Shown here one piece after another: positions 1 through 7,766 of a stretch of DNA of 64,000 nt; the stretch's first letter is position 1; the number at the start of each line of letters is the position of its first letter. The notes beneath the pieces were generated by a model that worked only from the letters and a program-made list of their open reading frames with translations, had not been told where the DNA came from and searched no databases. Origin of the DNA: Serratia bockelmannii (lineage in GTDB: Bacteria > Pseudomonadota > Gammaproteobacteria > Enterobacterales > Enterobacteriaceae); contig NZ_VOUX01000002.1 in the NCBI RefSeq assembly GCF_008011855.1, positions 372,001 to 436,000 of the forward strand, written 5' to 3'. A program made the translations under genes and the position numbers.

Positions 1-91
1 GATGCCGCAGCTCACCAGCGGCAACACCAATGCGCCGACCATCATGCTGGCGGAAAAGGCGGTGGATCTGTTGCTGGGCGCGCCGCAGTAG
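1..91 (+). CDS. 3' end of an unidentified protein (partial)
   Basis: An open frame enters from the left edge and stops at TAG 89-91; the last residues read ...TIMLAEKAVDLLLGAPQ. The Ala/Leu-rich end resembles the last helix of many cytoplasmic proteins, such as LacI-type regulators, but this is too little to name a family. It converges on miaE, whose stop lies 15 bases further on. Confidence 0.5.
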   Translation, partial: MPQLTSGNTNAPTIMLAEKAVDLLLGAPQ

Positions 92-106
92 GGGCGCCCC
101 TCAACG

Positions 107-871
107 TCATGCGGCGGCGGGCACGCCGCTGTGGAAGCGCAGCTCGCTGTCCGGCGACAGGATCAGCTCAGCTTCGAGGCGGCCGAAATGCGCCACCCGT
201 TCGCTGATGTCGCCGCCGGCGATCTGCTCGGCCAGCGTCAGGTAGTCCTGATAGTGGCGCGCTTCGGATCGCAGCAGCGAGACGTAAAAGCGGTTCAGCT
301 CGTCGTCCAGGTGCGGCGCCAGTTTGGCGAAGCGTTCACAGGATCGCGCTTCGATGTAGGCACCGCAGATCAGTTTGTCGATCAGCGTCGCCGGATCGTG
401 GGTGCGGATCTCGCGGATCATCCCCTTGGCGTAGCGGCTGGCGGTGATCTTGCGATACGGGATCCCGCGTGCCTGCATGATCTCCAGCACCTGCGAGAAG
501 TGGTGCAACTCTTCCTTGATCAACAGCACCATGCGATCCGCCAGATCCTGGCCGTAGGCCGAGCCGTTTTTCGGCAGGATCTTGCGGGTGAACTGGCCCT
601 GGCGGAACAGCGTGTCCGGCGCGCCCTGCGCCTCGTGCAGAAACGCCTCGTAGGGCCGCAGCAGCGCCAACAGCGCGTCGCCGCTCTCTTTGTCCGCCAC
701 GTAGCGGCGGATCAGCCACATGCCGGTCTGCGCGGCTTTCAGCTCGCACACCAGGTGGTCGGTCAGCAACAGCTGCAGGTTTTCCGGACGGCGCGCGGCG
801 TCTATCCAGGCGTCGGGAGTTTCACAGTGCAGGAAGCTTAAAATCGGGGCTAACAGGGATTGGTATGTCAT
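107..871 (-). CDS. miaE: tRNA-(ms2io6A37) hydroxylase MiaE
   Basis: MiaE is a non-haem diiron monooxygenase that hydroxylates the isopentenyl side chain of ms2i6A37 in tRNAs reading U-starting codons. The 254-residue protein is helical with a ferritin-like ligand set: Glu43 (CELK), an ExxH at about 120-124 (EELHH), Glu174 (YIEAR) and a second ExxH at 203-206 (EARH). Salmonella has this gene while E. coli K-12 lacks it. It is followed upstream by an ERIC repeat and then rraB on the same strand, so a common transcript is possible. Identification rests on motif spacing and overall resemblance. Confidence 0.93.
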   Translation of the reverse strand: MTYQSLLAPILSFLHCETPDAWIDAARRPENLQLLLTDHLVCELKAAQTGMWLIRRYVADKESGDALLALLRPYEAFLHEAQGAPDTLFRQGQFTRKILPKNGSAYGQDLADRMVLLIKEELHHFSQVLEIMQARGIPYRKITASRYAKGMIREIRTHDPATLIDKLICGAYIEARSCERFAKLAPHLDDELNRFYVSLLRSEARHYQDYLTLAEQIAGGDISERVAHFGRLEAELILSPDSELRFHSGVPAAA

Positions 872-885
872 CGGCTTAATTGCCC

Positions 886-1006
886 TATGTATTTCAAGTT
901 GCAGCTAGGCGGCCAGCTCACTCATCCCCAAGAGCTTACTCAGGTAAGTGACTGGGGTGAGAGAGTGCAGCCAACAACGCTGTAACTTGAAAGACGACGG
1001 GGATAT
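886..1006. repeat. ERIC (enterobacterial repetitive intergenic consensus) element
   Basis: About 120 bp of imperfect palindrome between miaE and rraB. The inner part, roughly 940-962, closely matches the conserved ERIC core (GTAAGTGACTGGGGTGAG). The ends are complementary: TTTCAAGTTGCAGC at about 892-904 pairs with the segment containing GTAACTTGAAA near 982-992. ERICs are transcribed intergenic elements that can fold and affect mRNA stability. Confidence 0.85.
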
Positions 1007-1051
1007 CAGGGGCCGGCGAGAGCCGGCCCACAGGCATTAATCGGAAAGGAA

Positions 1052-1477
1052 TCAGTGGCGTTTACCGTCGTCGTCTTCGTCGATGTAGTCGCCGTCTTCG
1101 TCATCCTCACCGTCTTCACCGTTCGGATCTTCGAAGTAGGTGCCCCAGCCGTCGTAGTTGACGCCGCAGCGCTCCGCCAGCGCCACCAGCTGTTCGACCT
1201 GGGCGTCGATCAGCTCGGCGTTCAGGCCGACTTCGCTGATCACGTCGCAGCACATCACCATCGAACCGTCTTCCACTTCCAGCTCTTCGGCGTCGGTCAC
1301 TTCGTAGCCCAGCTTGAAGGCTTCAACGGCGGCCTGCTCCAGAACCTCAAATTTCTCGGCGGACAGATGGTGCTCGATGGTGTAGAGCGCGTCCGGATCG
1401 CTGCCGTCTTCCAGCAGTTCTTCGATGATCAGGCGGGTCTCTTCACGTTGTTCTTCCAGCAATTCGCGGTTTGCCAT
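1052..1477 (-). CDS. rraB: Ribonuclease E activity regulator RraB
   Basis: RraB binds the C-terminal scaffold half of RNase E and modulates degradosome activity. The 141-residue protein begins [14 protein letters not shown] and is strongly acidic. The C-terminal ~30 residues are almost all Asp/Glu/Gly (residues ~113-137), as is usual in this family. Gene order argF-rraB (divergent here) is the same as argI-rraB in E. coli. The acidic tail is low complexity, so its length probably varies among strains. Confidence 0.93.
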   Translation of the reverse strand: MANRELLEEQREETRLIIEELLEDGSDPDALYTIEHHLSAEKFEVLEQAAVEAFKLGYEVTDAEELEVEDGSMVMCCDVISEVGLNAELIDAQVEQLVALAERCGVNYDGWGTYFEDPNGEDGEDDEDGDYIDEDDDGKRH

Positions 1478-1578
1478 GCCTATATCCTCAAGTCAAATGG
1501 CCTTCATTCCTTCTATTTTCACACACCGCCGACATTGCTTCCACGATAAACGTGAAAGATTTCCTCGCCGGGGTTGAA

Positions 1579-1617
1579 ATTGAATATTCATACATATAAA
1601 GTGAATTTTAATTCAAT
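1579..1617 (+). promoter_or_regulatory. Pair of ARG boxes (ArgR operator) of argF
   Basis: Two 18-bp ARG boxes, 1579-1596 (ATTGAATATTCATACATA) and 1600-1617 (AGTGAATTTTAATTCAAT), are separated by 3 bp. This is the arrangement bound by an ArgR-arginine hexamer. They match the two boxes known at E. coli argI closely. Their presence means that translation starts downstream, not at the in-frame ATG at 1574. Confidence 0.9.
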
Positions 1618-1639
1618 TAAGCAATCAGGGAATCGGACT

Positions 1640-2659
1640 ATGAGCACCGGCAATGCGTTCTACCAACGTCACTTTCTGAGGTTAATGGATTTCACCCCCG
1701 CCGAGCTGCAGGCGCTGCTGCGGCTTTCGGCCGATCTGAAACAGGCCAAGAAGCAGGGGCAGGAACAGCGCCGGCTGCAGGGCAAAAACATTGCGCTCAT
1801 CTTCGAAAAAGACTCGACCCGCACGCGATGCTCTTTCGAAGTTGCCGCATTCGATCAGGGCGCGCAGGTGACCTATCTCGGCCCAAGCGGCAGCCAGATC
1901 GGCCATAAAGAGTCGATGAAAGACACCGCCCGGGTGCTGGGCCGCCTGTACGACGGTATTCAGTATCGCGGCTACGGCCAGGCGCTGGTGGAAACCCTGG
2001 CGCAGCACGCCGGCGTGCCGGTGTGGAACGGCCTGACCGACGAGTTCCACCCTACCCAATTGCTGGCGGATCTGCTCACCGTGCAGGAACACCTGCCGGG
2101 CAAGGCGCTGAGCGAGGTGAAGCTGGCGTACGTCGGCGACGCACGCAACAACATGGGCAACACGCTGCTGGAAGCCGCCGCGCTGGCGGGCATGGATCTG
2201 CGGCTGGTGGCGCCGAAGGCCTGCTGGCCGCAGCCGGAACTGGTGGCCGAATGCCAGGCGCTGGCGCAGCAAACCGGCGCGAAACTCACCCTGAGCGAAG
2301 ACATCGCCGAAGGGGTACAAGACGCCGACTTCCTCTACACTGACGTCTGGGTGTCGATGGGCGAACCGAAAGAAACCTGGCAAGAGCGTATCGCGCTGCT
2401 GCGGCCGTATCAGGTCAACATGGCGATGCTGAAGCTGACCGGCAACCCGAACGTGAAGTTCCTGCACTGCCTGCCGGCTTTCCACGACGACCAAACCACG
2501 CTCGGCAAGCAGATGGCGCAGCAGTACGACCTGCACGGCGGCATGGAAGTGACCGACGAGGTGTTCGAATCGGCGCACAGCGTGGTGTTCGATCAGGCGG
2601 AAAACCGGCTGCATACCATCAAGGCGGTGCTGGTCGCCACGCTGAGCGAAACCCTCTGA
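1640..2659 (+). CDS. argF: Ornithine carbamoyltransferase (argF/argI type)
   Basis: Catalyses ornithine + carbamoyl phosphate to citrulline + phosphate in arginine biosynthesis, as a cytoplasmic trimer. The carbamoyl-phosphate loop STRTR is at residues 59-63 and the ornithine-binding HCLPAF motif near 274-279. The start at 1640 gives 339 residues, aligns with E. coli ArgI (MSGFYHK...), and follows a weak AGGGA at 1627-1631. The earlier in-frame ATG at 1574 would run through the ARG boxes and is rejected. It is transcribed away from rraB and is expected to be repressed by ArgR with arginine. Confidence 0.96.
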   Translation: MSTGNAFYQRHFLRLMDFTPAELQALLRLSADLKQAKKQGQEQRRLQGKNIALIFEKDSTRTRCSFEVAAFDQGAQVTYLGPSGSQIGHKESMKDTARVLGRLYDGIQYRGYGQALVETLAQHAGVPVWNGLTDEFHPTQLLADLLTVQEHLPGKALSEVKLAYVGDARNNMGNTLLEAAALAGMDLRLVAPKACWPQPELVAECQALAQQTGAKLTLSEDIAEGVQDADFLYTDVWVSMGEPKETWQERIALLRPYQVNMAMLKLTGNPNVKFLHCLPAFHDDQTTLGKQMAQQYDLHGGMEVTDEVFESAHSVVFDQAENRLHTIKAVLVATLSETL

Positions 2660-2673
2660 TTGTTCCCCCTCCG

Positions 2674-2834
2674 CCCTGGCACCCCCGGCCAGGGAGGCTA
2701 ATATATTCCTGGAATATCAAATAGCGGATTAACCTTTGCCCGCCGCCGGCAAAGGTTCTACCGTGACAGGCCGACGGCGCCCGCGCCGTAAAAACCAACG
2801 ATAACAAACCGTTCTCAGCGCCGCCTTGCGGCGC
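2674..2834 (+). other. Cluster of four hairpins between argF and the substrate-binding protein gene
   Basis: Four perfect inverted repeats follow each other: 2674-2694 (7-bp arms CCCTGGC), 2731-2757 (10-bp arms AACCTTTGCC, 7-nt loop), 2774-2789 (7-bp arms ACGGCGC) and 2818-2834 (7-bp arms GCGCCGC). None is followed by a good T run, so simple termination is not obvious. A separate 15-bp palindrome, ATATTCC-T-GGAATAT, lies at 2703-2717 and could be a protein site. The last hairpin ends 19 bases before the start codon. Confidence 0.55.
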
Positions 2835-2853
2835 CTTCAGGGGATACACACCG

Positions 2854-4422
2854 ATGAAAGCCAAACTCTTGCCGCTGTTCCTGCTCGCCGCCCTGCCCAC
2901 CGCCACGTTAGCCGCCACGCCGCCGAATACGCTGGTGGTGGTGCAATCGCTGGATGACATCGTCAGCCTCGATCCGGCGGAAGCCAACGAACTCTCCAGC
3001 ATCCAGACAGTGCCCAGCCTGTATCAGCGTCTGGTGCAGGCGGATCGCGACGATCCGGCTAAGGTGGCGCCGGTGCTGGCGGAAAGCTGGCAGGGCGATG
3101 CGGCAGCTAAAACGCTGACGGTGAAACTGCGGCCGCAGGCGGCGTTTGCCTCCGGCAATCCGCTGACCGCTGACGACGTGATCTTCTCTTACAGCCGCGC
3201 GGTGAAAATGAACAAGTCGCCGGCGTTCATCCTCAACGTGCTCGGCTGGCAGCCGGACAACATCGACGCGCAGCTGAAGAAGATCGACGACCATACCGTG
3301 CAGATGCGCTGGACGGCGGACGTCAGCCCGGCGGTGGCGCTGAATATCCTCTCGACGCCGATCGCCTCGATCGTCGACAGCAAGGCGGCGCTGGCCAACG
3401 TCAAAGACGGCGACTTCGGCAACGCCTGGCTGAAAATGCACTCCGCCGGCAGCGGCCCGTTCAAGATGCGCGTCTATCAGCCGCATCAGGCGATCGTGCT
3501 GGACGCCAACCCCACCTCGCCGGGCGACAAGCCGCAGCTGAAAAACATCATCATTAAAAACGTACCGGATCCGGCCACCCGCCGCCTGCTGATCCAGCAG
3601 GGCGACGCTGATATCGCCCGCGAACTCGGCGCCGATCAGACCGACACGCTGAAGAACCAGCCGGGCGTCAAGGTGCTGGAGATCCCGTCCGCCGAGCAAA
3701 ACTACCTGGTGTTCAACACCGGCAACGGCGCCAATCCGCTGCTGAACAACCCGGCCTTCTGGGAAGCGGCGCGCTATCTGGTGGATTATCAGGGCATCAC
3801 GAAGGATCTGCTGAAGGGCCAATACTTCGTGCACCAGAGCTTCCTGCCGGTCGGGCTGCCGGGCGCGCTGGAGACCAACCCATTCAGCTACGATCCGGCT
3901 AAGGCGAAAGCCATCCTGGCCAAGGCGGGCATCACCCACGCCGCCTTTACGCTGGACGTAGAGAACAAACCGCCGTTCATCACCATCGCGCAGGCGCTGC
4001 AGGGCAGCTTCGCCGCCGCCGGTGTGAAGATCGAACTGCTGCCGGCCGCGGGCAGCCAGGTTTACTCACGCGTGCGCGCCAGGCAGCATCAGGCGGCGAT
4101 CCGGCTGTGGATCCCGGATTACTTCGACGCCCACTCCAACGCCAGCGCCTTCGCCTACAACGACGGCAACAGCAGCACGGTGGCCGGGCTGAACGGCTGG
4201 CAGATCCCGCAGTTGAATAAGCAGACGCTGGCGGCGCTGGCCGAAGCCGATCCAGCCAAGCGCCGCGCGCTGTACACCGCCATGCAGCAGGAGCTGCAGC
4301 GCAGTTCGCCGTACGTGTTTATCGATCAGGCTAAAACCGAAGTGGTGCTGCGCGACAACGTCAAAGGCTATCAACAGGGGTTGAACGCCGACATGGTCTA
4401 CTACGATCGCGTCAGCAAATAG
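2854..4422 (+). CDS. ABC transporter substrate-binding protein, peptide/nickel family 5
   Basis: Periplasmic solute-binding lipocalin-unrelated family 5 protein (DppA/OppA/NikA fold, SBP_bac_5). A Sec signal peptide is visible (MKAKLLPLFLLAALPTATLA, cleavage about 20/21). The mature part opens LVVVQSLDDIVSLDPAEAN and continues with the family phrases VAPVLAESW and ADDVIFSYSRA. At 522 residues it has normal length. No permease or ATPase gene is adjacent, so it is an orphan binding protein that must share a transporter encoded elsewhere. The ligand (di/oligopeptide, glutathione or metal chelate) cannot be told from the sequence. Confidence 0.88.
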   Translation: MKAKLLPLFLLAALPTATLAATPPNTLVVVQSLDDIVSLDPAEANELSSIQTVPSLYQRLVQADRDDPAKVAPVLAESWQGDAAAKTLTVKLRPQAAFASGNPLTADDVIFSYSRAVKMNKSPAFILNVLGWQPDNIDAQLKKIDDHTVQMRWTADVSPAVALNILSTPIASIVDSKAALANVKDGDFGNAWLKMHSAGSGPFKMRVYQPHQAIVLDANPTSPGDKPQLKNIIIKNVPDPATRRLLIQQGDADIARELGADQTDTLKNQPGVKVLEIPSAEQNYLVFNTGNGANPLLNNPAFWEAARYLVDYQGITKDLLKGQYFVHQSFLPVGLPGALETNPFSYDPAKAKAILAKAGITHAAFTLDVENKPPFITIAQALQGSFAAAGVKIELLPAAGSQVYSRVRARQHQAAIRLWIPDYFDAHSNASAFAYNDGNSSTVAGLNGWQIPQLNKQTLAALAEADPAKRRALYTAMQQELQRSSPYVFIDQAKTEVVLRDNVKGYQQGLNADMVYYDRVSK

Positions 4423-4483
4423 CCGGCGGGCGGCCATCGCCGGCCAATCGATTGCGGGGCGGCAAAAAACGGCGTTTTAACGC

Positions 4484-4524
4484 TTGCAGTGGCGAAAAGC
4501 GCGAGTATAATGCGCCACAATTTG
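4484..4524 (+). promoter_or_regulatory. pyrLBI promoter and initially transcribed AATTTG
   Basis: A -35 TTGCAG (4484-4489) and -10 TATAAT (4506-4511) are 16 bp apart. Seven bases below the -10 is AATTTG (4519-4524). The same arrangement at E. coli pyrBI lets RNA polymerase add extra U residues repeatedly at the start when UTP is high, which aborts productive initiation. Conservation of promoter and start region suggests the same UTP-sensitive initiation here. Confidence 0.85.
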
Positions 4525-4536
4525 CCAGGAGAAAGC

Positions 4537-4650
4537 ATGAAAAACGACGTTTGTTTTGTTAGCCGCAATCGACAAAACCGACTGCCTATCGGCGGCCAGC
4601 TGCCGTTGTTTCTCCTGTTGCTAAACCGATCTTTTCAAGCCCCTCATTGA
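4537..4650 (+). CDS. pyrL: pyrBI operon leader peptide PyrL
   Basis: A 37-residue reading frame beginning [16 protein letters not shown], preceded by CAGGAGAAAGC (GGAG at 4528-4531). Its stop codon TGA (4648-4650) lies inside the attenuator stem, so a ribosome closely following polymerase would cover the stem and prevent termination. This is the standard pyrBI attenuation layout. The peptide sequence itself differs from E. coli PyrL; only position and function are conserved. U-rich stretches (around 4550-4560 and 4607-4616) could be the UTP-sensitive pause sites. Confidence 0.88.
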
Positions 4651-4663
4651 GGGGCTTTTTTTT
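4637..4663 (+). terminator. pyrBI attenuator
   Basis: The stem AAGCCCCTC / GAGGGGCTT with a 3-nt loop is followed by eight T (4656-4663). It lies between pyrL and pyrB and overlaps the pyrL stop codon. Termination here depends on uncoupling of polymerase and ribosome, which occurs when UTP is plentiful. Confidence 0.93.
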
Positions 4664-4711
4664 GCCTTAAAAAGTCCCGCGCCACGGGCACGCGTCGAGG
4701 AGGAGTGAAAA

Positions 4712-5647
4712 ATGGCCAACCCGCTGTATCACAAACACATCATCTCTATTAACGATCTCAGCCGCGAGGATCTGGAGCTGGTGCTGCGCACCGCCGCCGG
4801 TCTGAAAGCCAACCCGCAGCCGGAGCTGTTGAAACACAAGGTGATCGCCAGCTGCTTCTTTGAAGCCTCGACCCGTACCCGCCTGTCGTTCGAAACCTCG
4901 ATGCACCGCCTCGGCGCCTCGGTGGTCGGTTTCGCCGACGGCAGCAACACCTCGCTCGGCAAGAAAGGCGAAACCCTGGCCGACACCATCTCGGTGATCA
5001 GCACCTATGTGGACGCCATCGTGATGCGCCATCCGCAGGAAGGCGCAGCGCGCATGGCCTCGGAATTCTCCGGTAACGTGCCGGTGCTCAACGCCGGCGA
5101 CGGCGCCAACCAGCACCCGACCCAGACCCTGCTGGATCTGTTCACCATCCAGGAAACCCAGGGCCGCCTGAGCAACCTCAGCATCGCCATGGTCGGCGAC
5201 CTGAAGTACGGCCGCACCGTACACTCGCTCACCCAGGCGCTGGCCAAGTTCGAAGGCAACCGCTTCTACTTCATCGCCCCGGACGCGCTGGCGATGCCGG
5301 CCTACATCCTGAAAATGCTGGAAGAGAAAGGCATCGAGTACAGCCTGCACAGCAGCATTGAAGAAGTGGTGCCGGAGCTGGATATTCTCTACATGACCCG
5401 GGTGCAGAAAGAGCGCCTCGATCCGTCCGAGTACGCCAACGTGAAGGCGCAGTTCGTCCTGCGCGCTGCGGATCTGGCCGGCGCGCGCGCCAACCTCAAG
5501 GTGCTGCACCCGCTGCCGCGCATCGACGAGATCGCCACCGACGTGGATAAAACGCCGTACGCTTACTACTTCCAGCAGGCGGGCAACGGCATCTTCGCCC
5601 GCCAGGCGCTGCTGGCGCTGGTGCTCAACGCAGATTTGGATCTTTAA
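4712..5647 (+). CDS. pyrB: Aspartate carbamoyltransferase catalytic subunit
   Basis: Catalyses carbamoyl phosphate + aspartate to carbamoyl aspartate, the committed step of pyrimidine synthesis, in a (C3)2(R2)3 holoenzyme with PyrI. The protein is 311 residues long, as usual. The carbamoyl-phosphate loop STRTR is at residues 53-57 and the aspartate-loop motif PLPRIDE is near residue 268. A strong ribosome site (GAGGAGGAG) precedes ATG 4712. pyrI follows 12 bases after its stop. Control is by the upstream promoter and attenuator. Confidence 0.98.
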   Translation: MANPLYHKHIISINDLSREDLELVLRTAAGLKANPQPELLKHKVIASCFFEASTRTRLSFETSMHRLGASVVGFADGSNTSLGKKGETLADTISVISTYVDAIVMRHPQEGAARMASEFSGNVPVLNAGDGANQHPTQTLLDLFTIQETQGRLSNLSIAMVGDLKYGRTVHSLTQALAKFEGNRFYFIAPDALAMPAYILKMLEEKGIEYSLHSSIEEVVPELDILYMTRVQKERLDPSEYANVKAQFVLRAADLAGARANLKVLHPLPRIDEIATDVDKTPYAYYFQQAGNGIFARQALLALVLNADLDL

Positions 5648-5659
5648 GGGGGAACCGCC

Positions 5660-6124
5660 ATGACTCACGACAACAAACTGCAGGTCGAAGCGATCAAATG
5701 CGGCACGGTGATCGACCACATTCCGGCGCAGATCGGTTTCAAACTGCTGACGCTGTTCAAGCTGACCGCCACCGACCAGCGCATCACCATCGGCCTGAAC
5801 CTGCCCTCCAACGAGCTGGGCCGCAAGGATCTGATCAAGATCGAGAACACCTTCCTGACCGAGCAGCAGGCCAACCAGCTGGCGATGTACGCGCCGAAGG
5901 CCACGGTAAACCGCATCGACAACTATGAAGTGGTACGCAAGCTGACCCTCAGCCTGCCGGACCACATCGACGGCGTGCTGACCTGCCCGAACGGCAACTG
6001 CATCAGCCGCAGCGAGCCGGTGGCGTCGAGCTTCAGCGTCAAATCGCGCGGCGGCGAAGTGCACCTGAAATGCCGCTACTGCGAAAAAGAGTTCGAGCAT
6101 CAGGTGGTGCTGCAGGCGGACTAA
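5660..6124 (+). CDS. pyrI: Aspartate carbamoyltransferase regulatory subunit
   Basis: PyrI binds ATP/CTP/UTP and transmits allosteric control to PyrB. At 154 residues it has an N-terminal nucleotide-binding domain (1-100) and a C-terminal zinc domain. Four Cys ligands are visible at 109, 114, 138 and 141 (CPNGNC and CRYC). AGGGGGAA precedes the ATG. It is cotranscribed with pyrB. Confidence 0.98.
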   Translation: MTHDNKLQVEAIKCGTVIDHIPAQIGFKLLTLFKLTATDQRITIGLNLPSNELGRKDLIKIENTFLTEQQANQLAMYAPKATVNRIDNYEVVRKLTLSLPDHIDGVLTCPNGNCISRSEPVASSFSVKSRGGEVHLKCRYCEKEFEHQVVLQAD

Positions 6125-6152
6125 GCCCGGCATGGGCGCCGGGAGATGGCGC

Positions 6153-6180
6153 TGTCATTCTCCCGGTGACGCCCTATAAT
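6153..6180 (+). promoter_or_regulatory. Probable ridA promoter
   Basis: A perfect -10 TATAAT at 6175-6180 has a weak -35 candidate TGTCAT at 6153-6158, 16 bp upstream. The site lies in the 159-base pyrI-ridA gap and would give a leader of about 95 bases. The -35 assignment is uncertain. Confidence 0.5.
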
Positions 6181-6283
6181 GGGTCCTCTGAAAATTACTC
6201 TACCCACGTTGCTACCCACCGAATTTTACGCTGCGGCCGACCGCGCGGCGGCGTGAAAGACAACGGGTCTATCAGGAGAAAAC

Positions 6284-6670
6284 ATGTCACGTAATATCAG
6301 CACTGAACTCGCCCCGGCAGCCATTGGTCCTTACGTGCAGGGCGTTGATCTGGGCAGCATGATCATCACTTCCGGCCAGATCCCGGTCGATCCGAAAACC
6401 GGCGCCGTCGCCGACGACGTCGCCGCACAAGCGCGCCAGTCGCTGGAAAACGTTAAAGCGATCGTCGAAGCCGCCGGCCTGATCGTTGCCGACATCGTGA
6501 AAACCACCGTATTCGTGAAAGACCTGAACGACTTCGCCACCGTCAACGCCGCGTACGAAGCCTTCTTCACCGAGCACAGCGCGCCGTTCCCGGCCCGCTC
6601 CTGCGTGGAAGTGGCGCGTCTGCCGAAAGACGTGAAGATCGAAATCGAAGCCATCGCCGTGCGTCGTTAA
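6284..6670 (+). CDS. ridA: 2-iminobutanoate/2-iminopropanoate deaminase RidA
   Basis: RidA hydrolyses reactive enamine/imine intermediates made by PLP enzymes such as threonine dehydratase, protecting cells from 2-aminoacrylate. The 128-residue protein has the RidA/YjgF fold signature near the C-terminus (ARSCVEVARLP) with the carboxylate-binding Arg105. It follows pyrBI as in E. coli but has its own promoter candidate. TATCAGGAG precedes the ATG. A strong terminator follows. Confidence 0.97.
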   Translation: MSRNISTELAPAAIGPYVQGVDLGSMIITSGQIPVDPKTGAVADDVAAQARQSLENVKAIVEAAGLIVADIVKTTVFVKDLNDFATVNAAYEAFFTEHSAPFPARSCVEVARLPKDVKIEIEAIAVRR

Positions 6671-6688
6671 TCGACACGCATGCGAATC

Positions 6689-6714
6689 ACGGCCAGTGCA
6701 GACTGGCCGTTTTT
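6689..6714 (+). terminator. Intrinsic terminator of ridA
   Basis: The 9-bp stem ACGGCCAGT / ACTGGCCGT with loop GCAG is followed by TTTT (6711-6714), 19 bases after the ridA stop. Confidence 0.88.
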
Positions 6715-6717
6715 ACA

Positions 6718-6984
6718 TTACTTGAATGCAGGGCGCCGACGGACACAGCCCAGAGTTTCAGCAGCCGGAGAGGATAAAGCGTTAACCTGTTTAACCGACT
6801 GTTTTAAAACGGCGATAACCTCTTCTCGCGAAGCCGTAATCGGTTTGCCGCGAGGCGTTATGCGGTCAATCTGTTCAGATGTATAGGTGTTCACTGCATC
6901 TACACCTTCCATGCCGAATTTATACACCTTCAGCTCATAAGAGGCAGGTTTTGTTACCTGACGTTTTGTTGACTTTATCACCAT
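6718..6984 (-). CDS. Small hypothetical protein (88 aa)
   Basis: Not recognised. The start at 6984 (MVIKSTKRQVTKPASY) has a perfect AGGAGG five bases upstream, which favours it over a longer frame beginning near 7029. The product is basic and soluble with no signal or membrane segment; a central stretch (EQIDRITPRGKPITASREEVIAVLKQS) looks helical and possibly nucleic-acid- or partner-binding. It lies 62 bases downstream of another unknown gene on the same strand, so the two may form an operon. Its stop falls just past the ridA terminator. Confidence 0.55.
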   Translation of the reverse strand: MVIKSTKRQVTKPASYELKVYKFGMEGVDAVNTYTSEQIDRITPRGKPITASREEVIAVLKQSVKQVNALSSPAAETLGCVRRRPAFK

Positions 6985-7046
6985 GCGAACCTCCTGTGAC
7001 CCTACCGGCATTTCGCCATTATTGCGCAAATTTCACCCACCTTCAA

Positions 7047-7625
7047 TTATGAGGCCGGCGGCGAAAAACCTTCCTGGAACCACAGGAAAAGCGCCTCAGC
7101 GTCTCGATAAAGTATCTGTTTGAGCCCCCCGGTGAGGTCGACAAAATGATGATGATTTATATAATAATCAGCCAACTCCGTATTAATCGGCGATATTAAG
7201 CGCAAACCTGCGCATGCCGTATCCACCATAAAGAGCACGGCGACATAGAGTGCAAAACGTAGCGTATTTCCATCAAGGCTCGAGTCTCTAATACGAAAAT
7301 TCTGCAGCATCTCAATATTTAACATCGCCAGATGCTCGCCTGCAGCCGGACAAAACCGGCAGAGACAGGCGCCTGCCGGCCGGTCATCGATGCCCTGTAT
7401 CTTAAAGCTAAACATAAAGCCGTCAGGATCGCCCAACGCGGCGCCATTCAACGCCCAGGGAATACGGCGCTCTTCGGGTTGTTGGCGAGCCAACGCAACG
7501 CACCACTCAAAATCTTCAGCATTCATCATTTGCACCCGGACGCCATACCCGGCCTCAGCAAAGAGGTCATTGGCTGCAGCCAGTGCGCCTTCTCCAATCA
7601 ATCGGACATTAAAAACATGCGGCAT
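7047..7625 (-). CDS. Hypothetical protein, possible GNAT-like fold (192 aa)
   Basis: Not firmly recognised. It starts at ATG 7625 (MPHVFNVRLIGEGA), with AAGGG seven bases upstream; a TTG two codons earlier is less likely. The C-terminal part (VLFMVDTACAGLRLISPIN ... ADYYINHHHF) is reminiscent of the last strand-helix of GNAT acetyltransferases, where a Tyr precedes the final turn. The acetyl-CoA loop (Q/RxxGxG/A) is not evident, so the activity is doubtful. There are no membrane segments. It pairs with the 88-residue gene downstream. Confidence 0.55.
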   Translation of the reverse strand: MPHVFNVRLIGEGALAAANDLFAEAGYGVRVQMMNAEDFEWCVALARQQPEERRIPWALNGAALGDPDGFMFSFKIQGIDDRPAGACLCRFCPAAGEHLAMLNIEMLQNFRIRDSSLDGNTLRFALYVAVLFMVDTACAGLRLISPINTELADYYINHHHFVDLTGGLKQILYRDAEALFLWFQEGFSPPAS

Positions 7626-7766
7626 TATCAATCCCTTGAATGCGTAAACCGTATTGAATGAACAAATCGGGCTGGATTTTACAACCAGCCCGTCGTTTCT
7701 GCTCTTTCAACCACATCGCAATGTCGAGATATGGAATACGCCCCGCAGTTTCTTCGCCACCTCTCC

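Noticed and set aside
1574-1639. Longer N-terminus for ornithine carbamoyltransferase starting at ATG 1574
   Set aside because: The extension would be encoded by the two ARG boxes and has no ribosome site; homologues start at the position of 1640.
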